Of a DNA stretch of 64,000 bases, positions 52,134-59,781 are shown piece by piece. Source of the stretch: Oscillospiraceae bacterium (lineage in GTDB: Bacteria; Bacillota; Clostridia; Oscillospirales; Oscillospiraceae); the NCBI GenBank assembly GCA_017538965.1, contig JAFYHU010000037.1, forward strand, positions 1 to 64,000, given 5' to 3'. The stretch's first letter is position 1. Each line of letters begins with the position of its first letter. The notes under the pieces were generated by a model, which made no database searches, was not told the origin of the DNA, and worked only from the letters and a program-made list of their open reading frames with translations. The position numbers were made by a program, and so were the translations under genes.

Positions 52134-54296
52134 TTAGTCGGCTTGTTTGATGGAGAGGGCGATGCGCTTTTTCTTTTCGTCTACGTCGAGGACGACGACC
52201 TCGACGACATCGCCCACGGAGAGCACCTCGGAGGGATGGCGGATGAAGCGGTCAGCGATCTCCGAGATGTGGACCAGACCGTCCTGATGCACACCGATAT
52301 CGACGAAGGCACCGAAGTCGATCACGTTGCGCACGGTGCCGGAGAGCTTCATGCCGGGTTTGAGATCCTTCATTTCCAGCACATCGGTGCGGAGGATGGG
52401 CTTGGGAAGGCTGTCGCGGATGTCACGGCCGGGCTTTAAAAGCTCCTGCACGATATCGTTCAGGGTCGGGAGCCCGATGCCCAGCTCGGCGGCCGCCTTT
52501 TCGCTGCCGTAGGCTTTCAGGCGGGCAGGCAGCTCGGAAAGGCGCGAGGCCTTCACGTCCGCCTCGGTGTAGCCCGTCAGATTGAGCAGGCCTTCCGCCG
52601 CCGCATAGGACTCGGGGTGGACGGCAGTATTGTCAAGCACACGGCGGCTTTCGGGCACGCGCAGGAAGCCCGCGCACTGCTGGTAGGCCTTGGGGCCGAG
52701 CTTGGGCACCTTCTGCACCTGGCTGCGCGTCGGGAAGGGGCCGTTTTCTTCGCGGTAAGCAACGATGTTGCGGGCGGTCGCGGTCGTCAGGCCGGAGACG
52801 CGCTGCAGCAGAGAGGGCGAAGCGGTGTTGACGTCCACACCCACGGCATTGACGCAGTCCTCGACCACCGCGTCGAGAGCCGAGCTAAGCTGTTTTTCAG
52901 GCATGTCGTGCTGATACTGGCCGACGCCGATGGCCTTCGGCTCGATCTTGACGAGCTCGGCCAGCGGATCCTGCAGGCGGCGGGCAATCGAGACGGCCGA
53001 GCGGAGGTTGACATCGAACTGCGGGAACTCCTCGGCGCCGAGCGGGCTCGCGGAATAGACCGAGGCCCCGGCCTCGGAGACGATCATGTAACTCAGCGAC
53101 CTGCCCTTTGCGGCTTCCTCGGCGATCAGCTCGACCGTCATCTGTTCCGTTTCGCGGCTGGCGGTACCGTTGCCGATGGCGATATGCTCGACACCCCAGC
53201 GGCGGACCATGGACGAGAGCTTCGCGATGGCCTCGCGCTTCTGCTTCTCGCCGTAGGTGGGATAGACGACGGCGGTGTCCAGCACCTTGCCGGTGCCGTC
53301 GACGACGGCCACCTTGCAGCCCATGCGGTAGCCCGGGTCCAAGCCCATGGTCACCTTGCCCTTGACGGGCGGCTGCATCAGCAGGGGGCGGAGGTTCAGG
53401 GCGAACTGGCCGATCGCGCCTTCGCAGGCCGTATCGGTCAGGTCCGAGCGCAGTTCGCGCTCCAAGGAGGGGAAGATCAGGCGGTCATAGGCATCCTCGG
53501 CCGCCGCCTTGATGAAGGCCATCGCGCGCGTACCGGGCATGACCACGGCGCGGAAAACCGTCTGCAGGGCGCGGTCGCGATCCAAAACGACCGAGACCTT
53601 CAGCATCTTCTCCTTCTCCCCGCGGTTGATGGCAAGGATCTGATGCCCCTGCAGGCGCGAGACGGACTGGGTAAAATCGTAATAGAGGCGATAGACCGAG
53701 TCCTCCTCCGTGGCCGCTTTCGAGACCAGACGGCCTTCGCGCTGCAGCAGCGCCCGCAGCGATTTGCGCAGGGAGGCGTCGTCGCTGATCTGCTCGGCAA
53801 TGATGTCGGAGGCGCCGGCGAGGGCGTCTTCGGCGGTCTCGACGCCTTTTTCGGGATCGACGTAATTCGCCGCCTCGGTGATGGGATCGGGGCAGTCGCG
53901 CTTCTGGGCGAACAGGATTTCGGCCAGGGGCTCCAGGCCTTTTTCCTTCGCCATGGTCGCGCGGGTGCGGCGCTTGGGCTTATAGGGGCGATAGAGATCC
54001 TCGAGTTCGGCGAGGGTGCGGACCGCGGCGATGGAGGCCGCGAGTTCGTCCGTCAGCTTGCCCTGCTCGGAAATGGCCGCAAGGACCGTCTCGCGGCGCT
54101 CCTGCAGCGAGCGAAGATACTGCAGCCGCGTCTCGAGCGTGCGCAGGACCGTGTCGTCCATGGCGCCGTGGAGCTCTTTGCGGTAGCGCGCGATAAAGGG
54201 GATCGTGTTCCCCTCGTCCAGCAGGCGGACGACGTTTTCAACATATTCTGCTTTCTGTCCCAGCTCTTCCGCCAGAACCTCAATCATAGAATCCAT
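52134..54296 (-). CDS. tex: Tex-family S1 RNA-binding protein
   Basis: A 720-residue protein. The N-terminal helical region includes NTIPFIARYRKELHGAMDD and LEDLYRPYKPKRRTRATMA. A YqgF-like RNase H domain follows (GLDPGYRMGCKVAVVDGTGK), then the helix-hairpin-helix part (NTASPSLLQRVSGL), and the S1 domain at the end (GMKLSGTVRNVIDFGAFVDI, then GVHQDGLVHISE). Tex binds RNA and affects transcription and toxin expression in several bacteria. GGAGG precedes the ATG. Apparently a single-gene unit. Confidence 0.95.
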   Translation of the reverse strand: MDSMIEVLAEELGQKAEYVENVVRLLDEGNTIPFIARYRKELHGAMDDTVLRTLETRLQYLRSLQERRETVLAAISEQGKLTDELAASIAAVRTLAELEDLYRPYKPKRRTRATMAKEKGLEPLAEILFAQKRDCPDPITEAANYVDPEKGVETAEDALAGASDIIAEQISDDASLRKSLRALLQREGRLVSKAATEEDSVYRLYYDFTQSVSRLQGHQILAINRGEKEKMLKVSVVLDRDRALQTVFRAVVMPGTRAMAFIKAAAEDAYDRLIFPSLERELRSDLTDTACEGAIGQFALNLRPLLMQPPVKGKVTMGLDPGYRMGCKVAVVDGTGKVLDTAVVYPTYGEKQKREAIAKLSSMVRRWGVEHIAIGNGTASRETEQMTVELIAEEAAKGRSLSYMIVSEAGASVYSASPLGAEEFPQFDVNLRSAVSIARRLQDPLAELVKIEPKAIGVGQYQHDMPEKQLSSALDAVVEDCVNAVGVDVNTASPSLLQRVSGLTTATARNIVAYREENGPFPTRSQVQKVPKLGPKAYQQCAGFLRVPESRRVLDNTAVHPESYAAAEGLLNLTGYTEADVKASRLSELPARLKAYGSEKAAAELGIGLPTLNDIVQELLKPGRDIRDSLPKPILRTDVLEMKDLKPGMKLSGTVRNVIDFGAFVDIGVHQDGLVHISEIADRFIRHPSEVLSVGDVVEVVVLDVDEKKKRIALSIKQAD

Positions 54297-54328
54297 CCAT
54301 TTTCCTCCAAAGTTTTTCTCCTGTTATA

Positions 54329-54611
54329 AGCGCCTGCAGGCGCGGGGACCTCATCCGACCTCGCTTCGCTCGGCCACCTTCCCCAAAGGGGAAGGCAAGG
54401 GCGCCTGCGGGCGCGGGGATTTTCCGCTGCGGCGGGGAACACCTCATCCGCCCCAGTGTGCGCACTGGGGCACCTTCCCCATGAGGGGAAGGGCGCCTGC
54501 GGGCGCGGGGATTGCGGAGCGATCTGGGGCAGCAAGCTTGGATCGTCGCACGCTTCCCGCGCGTCAGGATGCTCCCTACGGGCTCGCGCGTCAGGATGCT
54601 CCCTACGGGTT
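54329..54611. repeat. Repeat family B copy 7 (two long units plus duplications)
   Basis: Two successive long units (GCGCCTGCAGGCGCGGGGAC, ACCTCATCCG, CCTTCCCCAAAGGGGAAGG; then ACACCTCATCCGCCCCAGTG, CCTTCCCCATGAGGGGAAGG). The core hairpin is interrupted, and CGCGCGTCAGGATGCTCCCT is duplicated at the end. No gene lies between 54297 and 54696. Confidence 0.65.
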
Positions 54612-54644
54612 TTTTATTCTATCCATTTGCGGTCGTCATACGCA

Positions 54645-54678
54645 ACAAAAGAACGGTCCTGCGGGGCAGAACCGTTCT
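54645..54678 (-). terminator. Terminator of the GGDEF gene
   Basis: On the minus strand AGAACGGTT, loop, ACCGTTCT runs into TTTTG, about 20 bp after the stop. Confidence 0.7.
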
Positions 54679-54696
54679 GTGTTCTGTATTCCGGGA

Positions 54697-55722
54697 TCAG
54701 GAATAGAAGCGGCAGCCGCGCCCTCCGGCCTGCTTGACCTGATACATGCACTGATCGGCATGATTGAACATCGTTTTCCAGTCTTTTTCGTTCACGCCGT
54801 AGGCGATGCCGCAGCTGAGCGAAATAATCGGGAGCTTGTCATCATTATGGGAGAGCTCGCGGTTGATGCGGCTGACCTTGCGAACAATCTGCTCCTGCTC
54901 CAGCATTTCATTCCCCAGCATGAGGACAACAAACTCGTCGCCGCCGATGCGGCAAACGCAGTCGCGCAGACGGAAGTTCTGCTTCAGCACCCGGGCAATC
55001 TTCTTCAGAACGAGGTCGCCGACCTCATGGCCGTATGTATCGTTCACGACTTTGAATTTGTCCGCGTCAAAAACAAGCAGCGTAGTGGTCTTGATGTTGA
55101 TGTGCGTGAGAAGCTGATCATATCCGGCGCGGTTGATCAGGCCGGTCAGCTTGTCGGTATTGGCCTGGTCGGTCAGGATGCGTTCGGAATAGGTCACCAG
55201 ATGAACCATGAGATAGACCCCGCCGCCGGCGAACAGGAACATCGGGATGTCCCAGACCAAGTGCAGGGCCATCGTCATCTTTTCCGGAAGCGGCGCGACA
55301 CCCTCTTCATAGAAGCCGAGCTTCAGGAAGAGAATATAGACGGCGGCGCAGATCCCCGCTGCCCAGATCGAGGGCAGATAGTCATATTCCAGCGTACGGC
55401 CGACATATTCGCAGAAAAAGATGAACAGCGTCAGCGCGAGAAGCGGAACCTGAAGGCCGCCGGTGAAGCCGGTGAAGATCGCCGTAAAGATAAGCTCAAC
55501 CAGCTGCGCAGCGTAAATCGTCACGGACCAGTGAAGCAGCTTTTCCTGTTTGGCAAAACGAAAGCTGACAACGACGGCAATGACGGTGACCAGGCTGACA
55601 ACGATCATCACATAGGAGCCGCACACGAAGAACAGGAACAGCAATATCAGATGAAGCGCCAGGAAGGCACGGGAAATCACATCCATGCCCATCTGCACCT
55701 GATCCCGATCCAGATTGTCCAA
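54697..55722 (-). CDS. Membrane GGDEF diguanylate cyclase
   Basis: About 341 residues from the TTG at 55722, which has AGGAAG at 7 nt; ATG codons at 55779 and 55839 are in frame but lack a site. Six or so hydrophobic helices form the N-terminal sensor. The GGDEF domain starts at DKLTGLINRAGYDQL and carries FDADKFKVVNDTYGHEVGD and the active-site RIGGDEFVVL. It makes c-di-GMP from two GTP. There is no obvious inhibitory RxxD five residues upstream of GGDEF. Confidence 0.88.
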   Translation of the reverse strand: MDNLDRDQVQMGMDVISRAFLALHLILLFLFFVCGSYVMIVVSLVTVIAVVVSFRFAKQEKLLHWSVTIYAAQLVELIFTAIFTGFTGGLQVPLLALTLFIFFCEYVGRTLEYDYLPSIWAAGICAAVYILFLKLGFYEEGVAPLPEKMTMALHLVWDIPMFLFAGGGVYLMVHLVTYSERILTDQANTDKLTGLINRAGYDQLLTHINIKTTTLLVFDADKFKVVNDTYGHEVGDLVLKKIARVLKQNFRLRDCVCRIGGDEFVVLMLGNEMLEQEQIVRKVSRINRELSHNDDKLPIISLSCGIAYGVNEKDWKTMFNHADQCMYQVKQAGGRGCRFYS

Positions 55723-55870
55723 CGCCTCACTTCCTTTCCGTCGGATGATCTGCCAATACACCAACGTATATTCTATCATACCAAAACGCTGAAGTAAAGT
55801 CCGGAAAGAAAGTTTATTCCTATCGTCGGCGAACAACAAATGCGATCCGTCAAAGGTCCGGAAAGGGCTA

Positions 55871-55899
55871 TTGCCTCCTTCTCTCAGGCGTGCTAATAT
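55871..55899 (+). promoter_or_regulatory. Promoter for the PLP decarboxylase-like gene
   Basis: TTGCCT at 55871-55876, 17-bp spacer, TAATAT at 55894-55899, 60 bp ahead of the start codon. Confidence 0.65.
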
Positions 55900-55958
55900 G
55901 GATGAAAGCAGAAATCGTGAAAAACATGAAAATGCGTCAGAGCAAGGAGGGCAAGGAA

Positions 55959-57230
55959 ATGCGATTCATGAAAAAAACGATGTGCTGTCTTCTCGTGACG
56001 GTTTTGGCCTTTGGGTTTTTGAGGGCTTCCAGCTACGCGCTTGAAGCCGGGAATGATCCGGCGGTTGATCGTCTGAACGAGTTCGCAGACATGGTAATGG
56101 AGGAGAAAGGGCAGAGCTTCGGATATCCGGGCAATCAGAATGTGCAGCTGACCGGGTTTTACGAATGGCTCATCGAGAGCGGACTTGATACGGCAATCGT
56201 AAACAACGCGGGAGATCCGTTCAACAACACGGATCCGTCTCTGAACGCGCTGGACTTTGAACGGGAAGTCATTGAATTCTTCGGGCCTCTGTATGGCTTT
56301 GATCCGGATAATTTATGGGGAATCGTCACGTTCAGCGGCACGGACGGAAATAATCACGGCATCTATTTCGGATCAAAGTATCTTGAGAAAAAGACACAGC
56401 AGCAGCCCGTTGTATACGTGTCCGATGCGGCTCATTATTCCAACATGCGTCTTGCCGACCTGCAAAACCTCGACCTCGTGCTTATTCCGTCGGATGAGCA
56501 CGGGTGCATGATCCCGGAGGAATTTGAGAAGCTGCTTGTGAAGGACCGCCCGGCTCTGATCATCTATGCGATGGGCACCACGTTCAAAGGCGGGATCGAC
56601 GATCAGGAGGCAATCAATGCCGTGCTTGCAAAGTATCCCTCCATCGAGGTTTACCGCCATGTGGATGCTGCGCTTTTCGGCGGATTTCTTCCCTATACGG
56701 AATATCGGGATGCTGTGAACCGCAACGTGCAGCCCTACGATTCCATCGCAATCAGCGGACACAAATTTTTCGGCATGGATGAACCTGCGGGTCTTTTCCT
56801 GACTACGATGGAGATAAAGGAGAATCAAAATCCGTACAATGTCACGTATCTGAACGGAAGCATGCCGATGATCAACTGCTCGCGCTCGGCGATTGCGCCG
56901 CTCAAGTTCTGGTGGATGATCCAGCATATCGGCATAGAGGGATTCACGGAGCAGGCGAACGGAATGCTGGAGCGAGCCGCCTGGCTGAAAGGCGAACTCG
57001 ACAAGCTTGGCTGGAGAGCTTGGCTGGAACCGATGTCGAACACGGTATATTTTGAGCGCCCGCCGGAAGAGATCGCAGAAAAATACATGCTGGCGCCTGA
57101 TTATGACGAAAGACTTGGCGGCGAACTGTCTCATATCGTTGTCATGCAGCATGTAACGGAAGAGGGACTGCAGGGATTTCTTGACGATCTTGCCGACTAT
57201 ATGGAAGAAAGCACTGCCGCTGCAGCCTGA
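55959..57230 (+). CDS. Group II PLP-dependent decarboxylase (histidine decarboxylase-like) with a signal peptide
   Basis: A 423-residue protein. Residues 1-28 look like a signal peptide or anchor (KKTMCCLLVTVLAFGFLRAS). The rest follows the histidine/aromatic decarboxylase fold: NNAGDPFNNTDPSLNALDFE, TFSGTDGNNHGIYFGSKYL, DAAHYSNMRLADL, YRHVDAALFGG and SGHKFFGMDEPAG with the PLP lysine. Cytosolic location is normal for this family, so an export signal is unusual. The ATG at 55959 follows AAGGAGG. It may decarboxylate an amino acid outside the membrane, or the signal may be a mis-read N-terminus. Confidence 0.8.
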   Translation: MRFMKKTMCCLLVTVLAFGFLRASSYALEAGNDPAVDRLNEFADMVMEEKGQSFGYPGNQNVQLTGFYEWLIESGLDTAIVNNAGDPFNNTDPSLNALDFEREVIEFFGPLYGFDPDNLWGIVTFSGTDGNNHGIYFGSKYLEKKTQQQPVVYVSDAAHYSNMRLADLQNLDLVLIPSDEHGCMIPEEFEKLLVKDRPALIIYAMGTTFKGGIDDQEAINAVLAKYPSIEVYRHVDAALFGGFLPYTEYRDAVNRNVQPYDSIAISGHKFFGMDEPAGLFLTTMEIKENQNPYNVTYLNGSMPMINCSRSAIAPLKFWWMIQHIGIEGFTEQANGMLERAAWLKGELDKLGWRAWLEPMSNTVYFERPPEEIAEKYMLAPDYDERLGGELSHIVVMQHVTEEGLQGFLDDLADYMEESTAAAA

Positions 57231-57254
57231 GACGACAGAAACATGGAGTTGTCA

Positions 57255-57281
57255 AGTTGTCAGGAGAATCTCTTGACAACT
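57255..57281. repeat. REP hairpin 1
   Basis: GTTGTCAGGAGA and TCTCTTGACAAC pair. First of two tandem REP elements beside the transposase. Confidence 0.75.
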
Positions 57282-57288
57282 GACACGC

Positions 57289-57326
57289 AAAAAGTTGTCA
57301 GGAGAACCGTCCCCTTGACAACTTTT
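57289..57326. repeat. REP hairpin 2, abutting the transposase stop codon
   Basis: AAAGTTGTCA and TGACAACTTTT flank the core GGAGAACCGTCCCCT. Its right end overlaps the stop codon of the transposase. Confidence 0.8.
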
Positions 57327-58062
57327 ATGCTTTCAGAATCACACCTCGATTGATCCCGGTGAGCCTCGCAATCTGCCGGACAGAAAGATGGTGTTCTTTG
57401 AGAAGCCGGATCGCAGCATCTCTTTCGGCTCTTCCCATTCTCTGAAGCTGTGTCCCGCTTTCCAGATGCAACTCTTTTCTTATGATGTTCTGCGCTTCGT
57501 TGTCCGACACGCCGGCCTTCTCCGCGATGTCCAGCGCTTCCAGATCTTCGTTGCTTCTGCTCAGTTCGAGAAACCCATCTATTCCATCAGTAATGGATAA
57601 TACGATATCCGTTGAAACGAGATCCGGTTGTTCTACATATTCATGCCAGCTGCTCCACGGGTATCCCTCCCGGCTGCAAATGCCTGCTTTCATTGGGTTA
57701 TTGTGAATATACCGCACTGCAGCAAGAAGATAAGAATCATCCGTAATCGGTTCGCTGCGGAAACGATCCTGAAACAGATGACCTTCCCTTTCATACTTCT
57801 CGTTGAAATAATGGGCATAGCTGCAGGAGAGCCGCTTCATGATCCTTTCAAGGTTATCTTCGGCATGAAGCAGCAGATGAAAATGGTTCTCCATCAGGCA
57901 GTAAGCGATCAGTTCAAAAGGCTCTTCTTTCAGATACCGTCTCAAAGTATCCAGAAAGCGCACATAATCTTCTTTGTCCTCAAAGAGGATCTGTCTGCCG
58001 ACACCACGATTTACAACATGATAATAGCCACTCTCAGAAAGGATTCTTGCGCATCTTGGCAT
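57325..58062 (-). CDS. REP-associated tyrosine transposase (RAYT, Y1_Tnp family)
   Basis: A 245-residue protein. HVVNRGVGRQILF, then CLMENHFHLLLHA with the HUH metal-binding pair, then LAAVRYIHNNPMKAGI with the catalytic tyrosine, are RAYT hallmarks. The C-terminal region has a helix-turn-helix (LSVRQIARLTGINRGV). RAYTs are single-copy relatives of IS200 transposases that act on REP sequences. Matching REP hairpins flank the gene on both sides (57255-57326 and 58101-58134) and occur alone at 60797 and 63478. GAGGTGATGAATC precedes the ATG. Confidence 0.92.
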   Translation of the reverse strand: MPRCARILSESGYYHVVNRGVGRQILFEDKEDYVRFLDTLRRYLKEEPFELIAYCLMENHFHLLLHAEDNLERIMKRLSCSYAHYFNEKYEREGHLFQDRFRSEPITDDSYLLAAVRYIHNNPMKAGICSREGYPWSSWHEYVEQPDLVSTDIVLSITDGIDGFLELSRSNEDLEALDIAEKAGVSDNEAQNIIRKELHLESGTQLQRMGRAERDAAIRLLKEHHLSVRQIARLTGINRGVILKA

Positions 58063-58100
58063 GATTCATCACCTCAGAACCATCATACACGACATTTTAA

Positions 58101-58134
58101 AAGTTGTCAAGAGAACCGTCCCCTTGACAACTTA
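58101..58134. repeat. REP hairpin 3, upstream side of the transposase
   Basis: AAGTTGTCAAG and CTTGACAACTT pair around AGAACCGTCCC. The A-T pairs in its stem replace G-C pairs in REP hairpin 4, so base pairing is kept. Confidence 0.8.
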
Positions 58135-58178
58135 ACTATCCGCTTGGGACGGTTTTTCGACCGTTTACGCCAAAGCGC

Positions 58179-58207
58179 TTGCAATTGTGCCGCTTCTCCG
58201 ATAAGAT
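58179..58207 (+). promoter_or_regulatory. Promoter for the Cys-rich protein / LytTR operon
   Basis: TTGCAA at 58179-58184, 17-bp spacer, TAAGAT at 58202-58207, 51 bp ahead of the first start codon. Confidence 0.7.
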
Positions 58208-58258
58208 CAGATGCAGAAGAAACAGAAGCTCAAGCATCGGCAGAGACAGGAGGACGGC

Positions 58259-58459
58259 ATGGACGAAAGCATGAGCATCATCCATAGCGGCTGCCCGCTC
58301 TACAGCTGCCGTGTCTGCCGGACGAAGACCGGCTGGCGGCATCAGCCCTGGTGCGAACTGAAGGAACTCACGGTTCCCGGCTGTACGGAATGCCGCTATC
58401 ATGATATTGCCGGCGGCAGCTGTGTCCATCCTGCGATGAAGAAAGGCGGTGCGGTGTAG
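58259..58459 (+). CDS. Small cysteine-rich protein
   Basis: A 66-residue protein with seven cysteines: CPLYSCRVC, WCELK, GCTECRYHD and CVHPA. It probably binds metal. The ATG follows CAGGAGG at 7 nt. Its stop lies next to or overlaps the start of the LytTR gene, so the two are co-transcribed. I do not recognise a named family. Confidence 0.65.
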   Translation: MDESMSIIHSGCPLYSCRVCRTKTGWRHQPWCELKELTVPGCTECRYHDIAGGSCVHPAMKKGGAV

Positions 58460-58463
58460 AGGA

Positions 58464-58934
58464 ATGAAGAATATCCGTATTCGCTTTGAACAGGTTCCCT
58501 CGCTTTCCGATATCGAGATCACGGTGCGCGCCTCCGAGCAGGACGCCGCGGTCACCGCGCTGATGGAGCGGATCGCCGGCGAAGAGCCGCATACCCTGAC
58601 CGTTCTCGACGGCTCCGGCAACCTCCGCCTGCTCTCGGAATCCGAGATCATCCTGGCCTCCGTGGACGGCAAGACCGTCCGCATCATCACCTCCGACGGC
58701 ATCTGGTATTCCCGCCAGACCCTGCAGAGTCTGGAAGACGCGCTCGACAGCCGATTCTTCATTCGGATTTCGCGCTATGAGATCGTCAACCTACGCAAGG
58801 TCTCGCGCTATGACTTCACGATCAGCGGCACCCTGCGGCTCGAACTGGAGGGCGGCATGGAGACCTGGGCCTCCCGCCGCTGTATCCCGGAGATTCGCCG
58901 CCGGCTGAAAGGAAAGGGGGCTTCGGCATGCTGA
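58464..58934 (+). CDS. LytTR-domain transcriptional regulator
   Basis: A 156-residue regulator. The N-terminal 60 residues are a small alpha/beta region (QVPSLSDIEITVRASEQDAA), and about 70-150 form the LytTR DNA-binding domain (FFIRISRYEIVNLRKVSRYD, then WASRRCIPEIRRRL). It has no receiver domain. LytTR-DUF3021 pairs are a known arrangement in which the membrane partner controls the regulator. The ATG at 58464 has only a weak site; a GTG at 58449 is the alternative. It overlaps the DUF3021 gene by 7 nt. Confidence 0.88.
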   Translation: MKNIRIRFEQVPSLSDIEITVRASEQDAAVTALMERIAGEEPHTLTVLDGSGNLRLLSESEIILASVDGKTVRIITSDGIWYSRQTLQSLEDALDSRFFIRISRYEIVNLRKVSRYDFTISGTLRLELEGGMETWASRRCIPEIRRRLKGKGASAC

Positions 58935-59386
58935 TGAAAGCTCTGCGCAGATGCGCGATCGGCTTCCCGATCGGCATTCTTGTGTCGCTCGCCATCTCCT
59001 TGCTCAGCTATGACGGGAAGCTGGTCTCCGACGTCCTGGTCGCCCGCGTCGGCAGCGAGACGGGCGCTCTGGTGCTGGATCTCGTTTTGTCCGGGATTTT
59101 TGGCGCTATCTGCATGGCCGGAACCGTGTTCTATGAGATTGAGCACTGGTCGCTGGCAAAGGCAACCTTCCTGCACTACGTGCTTATCATTCTCAGTTTC
59201 CCGCCCCTGGCGCTTTTCCTGGGATGGGTGTCGAAGCCGTCGGAAATCCTGATCATGACCGCTTCCCAGACCATCTGCTTTTTCCTGATCTGGCTCTTCA
59301 TGTATCTGCGCTACCGGGCCGAGGTCAGGGAACTGAACGAGCTGAACGCGCGGCAGGAGCAGAAACAGAAGGACGGAACAGAATAA
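58928..59386 (+). CDS. DUF3021 membrane protein, LytTR partner
   Basis: A 152-residue protein with four transmembrane helices (about 11-28, 43-63, 75-97, 108-126) and a charged tail. The pattern AIGFPIGILVSLAI is typical of DUF3021. By analogy with LytTR regulatory systems it should inhibit or sense for the LytTR protein. Start overlaps the LytTR stop. Confidence 0.85.
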   Translation: MLMKALRRCAIGFPIGILVSLAISLLSYDGKLVSDVLVARVGSETGALVLDLVLSGIFGAICMAGTVFYEIEHWSLAKATFLHYVLIILSFPPLALFLGWVSKPSEILIMTASQTICFFLIWLFMYLRYRAEVRELNELNARQEQKQKDGTE

Positions 59387-59443
59387 ACTCTGTCAACATA
59401 AAGCAAAACAAGAAAGAGATCAAAATTTGAAAGGAGAACCAAT

Positions 59444-59776
59444 ATGAGCACAAATTACGTCGACCTTGCAAAGCTTTACCGGGAAAAAATGGCCGGTCAG
59501 AGCATCACCCCGCTCTCCGATGAGGCAGTTGAGGAGGTCTCCGGCGGCCTCGGCGGCGCCGATGAGGCCACCTGCCCCTACTGCCACGGCAATATCACCA
59601 TGACCAAGGTCAGCAGCCCCTACAGCGACGACTACTGGACCTGCCCGAATTGCGGCGGGATGCAGATCCTCTCGGACGCGGAAACCATCGAGATGATCCA
59701 CTGCCTCGAGGCCATGGGCTACACCGAATTCGATTACCCGGTCTGGTGGTCTCAGATTCAGAAGAACTTAAGGTGA
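59444..59776 (+). CDS. Double-glycine-leader zinc-ribbon peptide
   Basis: A 110-residue protein. Residues 1-35 read like a bacteriocin-type leader ending LSDEAVEEVSGG (L-S-x-E-x-x-E-x-V-S-G-G), the cut site of C39-peptidase ABC exporters. The rest carries CPYCHGN and CPNCGG, two C-x-x-C pairs about 24 residues apart, and an acidic C-terminal helix ending in a Trp pair. So the mature part would be a secreted zinc-ribbon-like peptide of about 75 residues. AAGGAG at 7 nt precedes the ATG. No exporter gene is in the window. A cytoplasmic zinc protein with a chance VSGG is the alternative. Confidence 0.65.
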   Translation: MSTNYVDLAKLYREKMAGQSITPLSDEAVEEVSGGLGGADEATCPYCHGNITMTKVSSPYSDDYWTCPNCGGMQILSDAETIEMIHCLEAMGYTEFDYPVWWSQIQKNLR

Positions 59777-59781
59777 TACGG

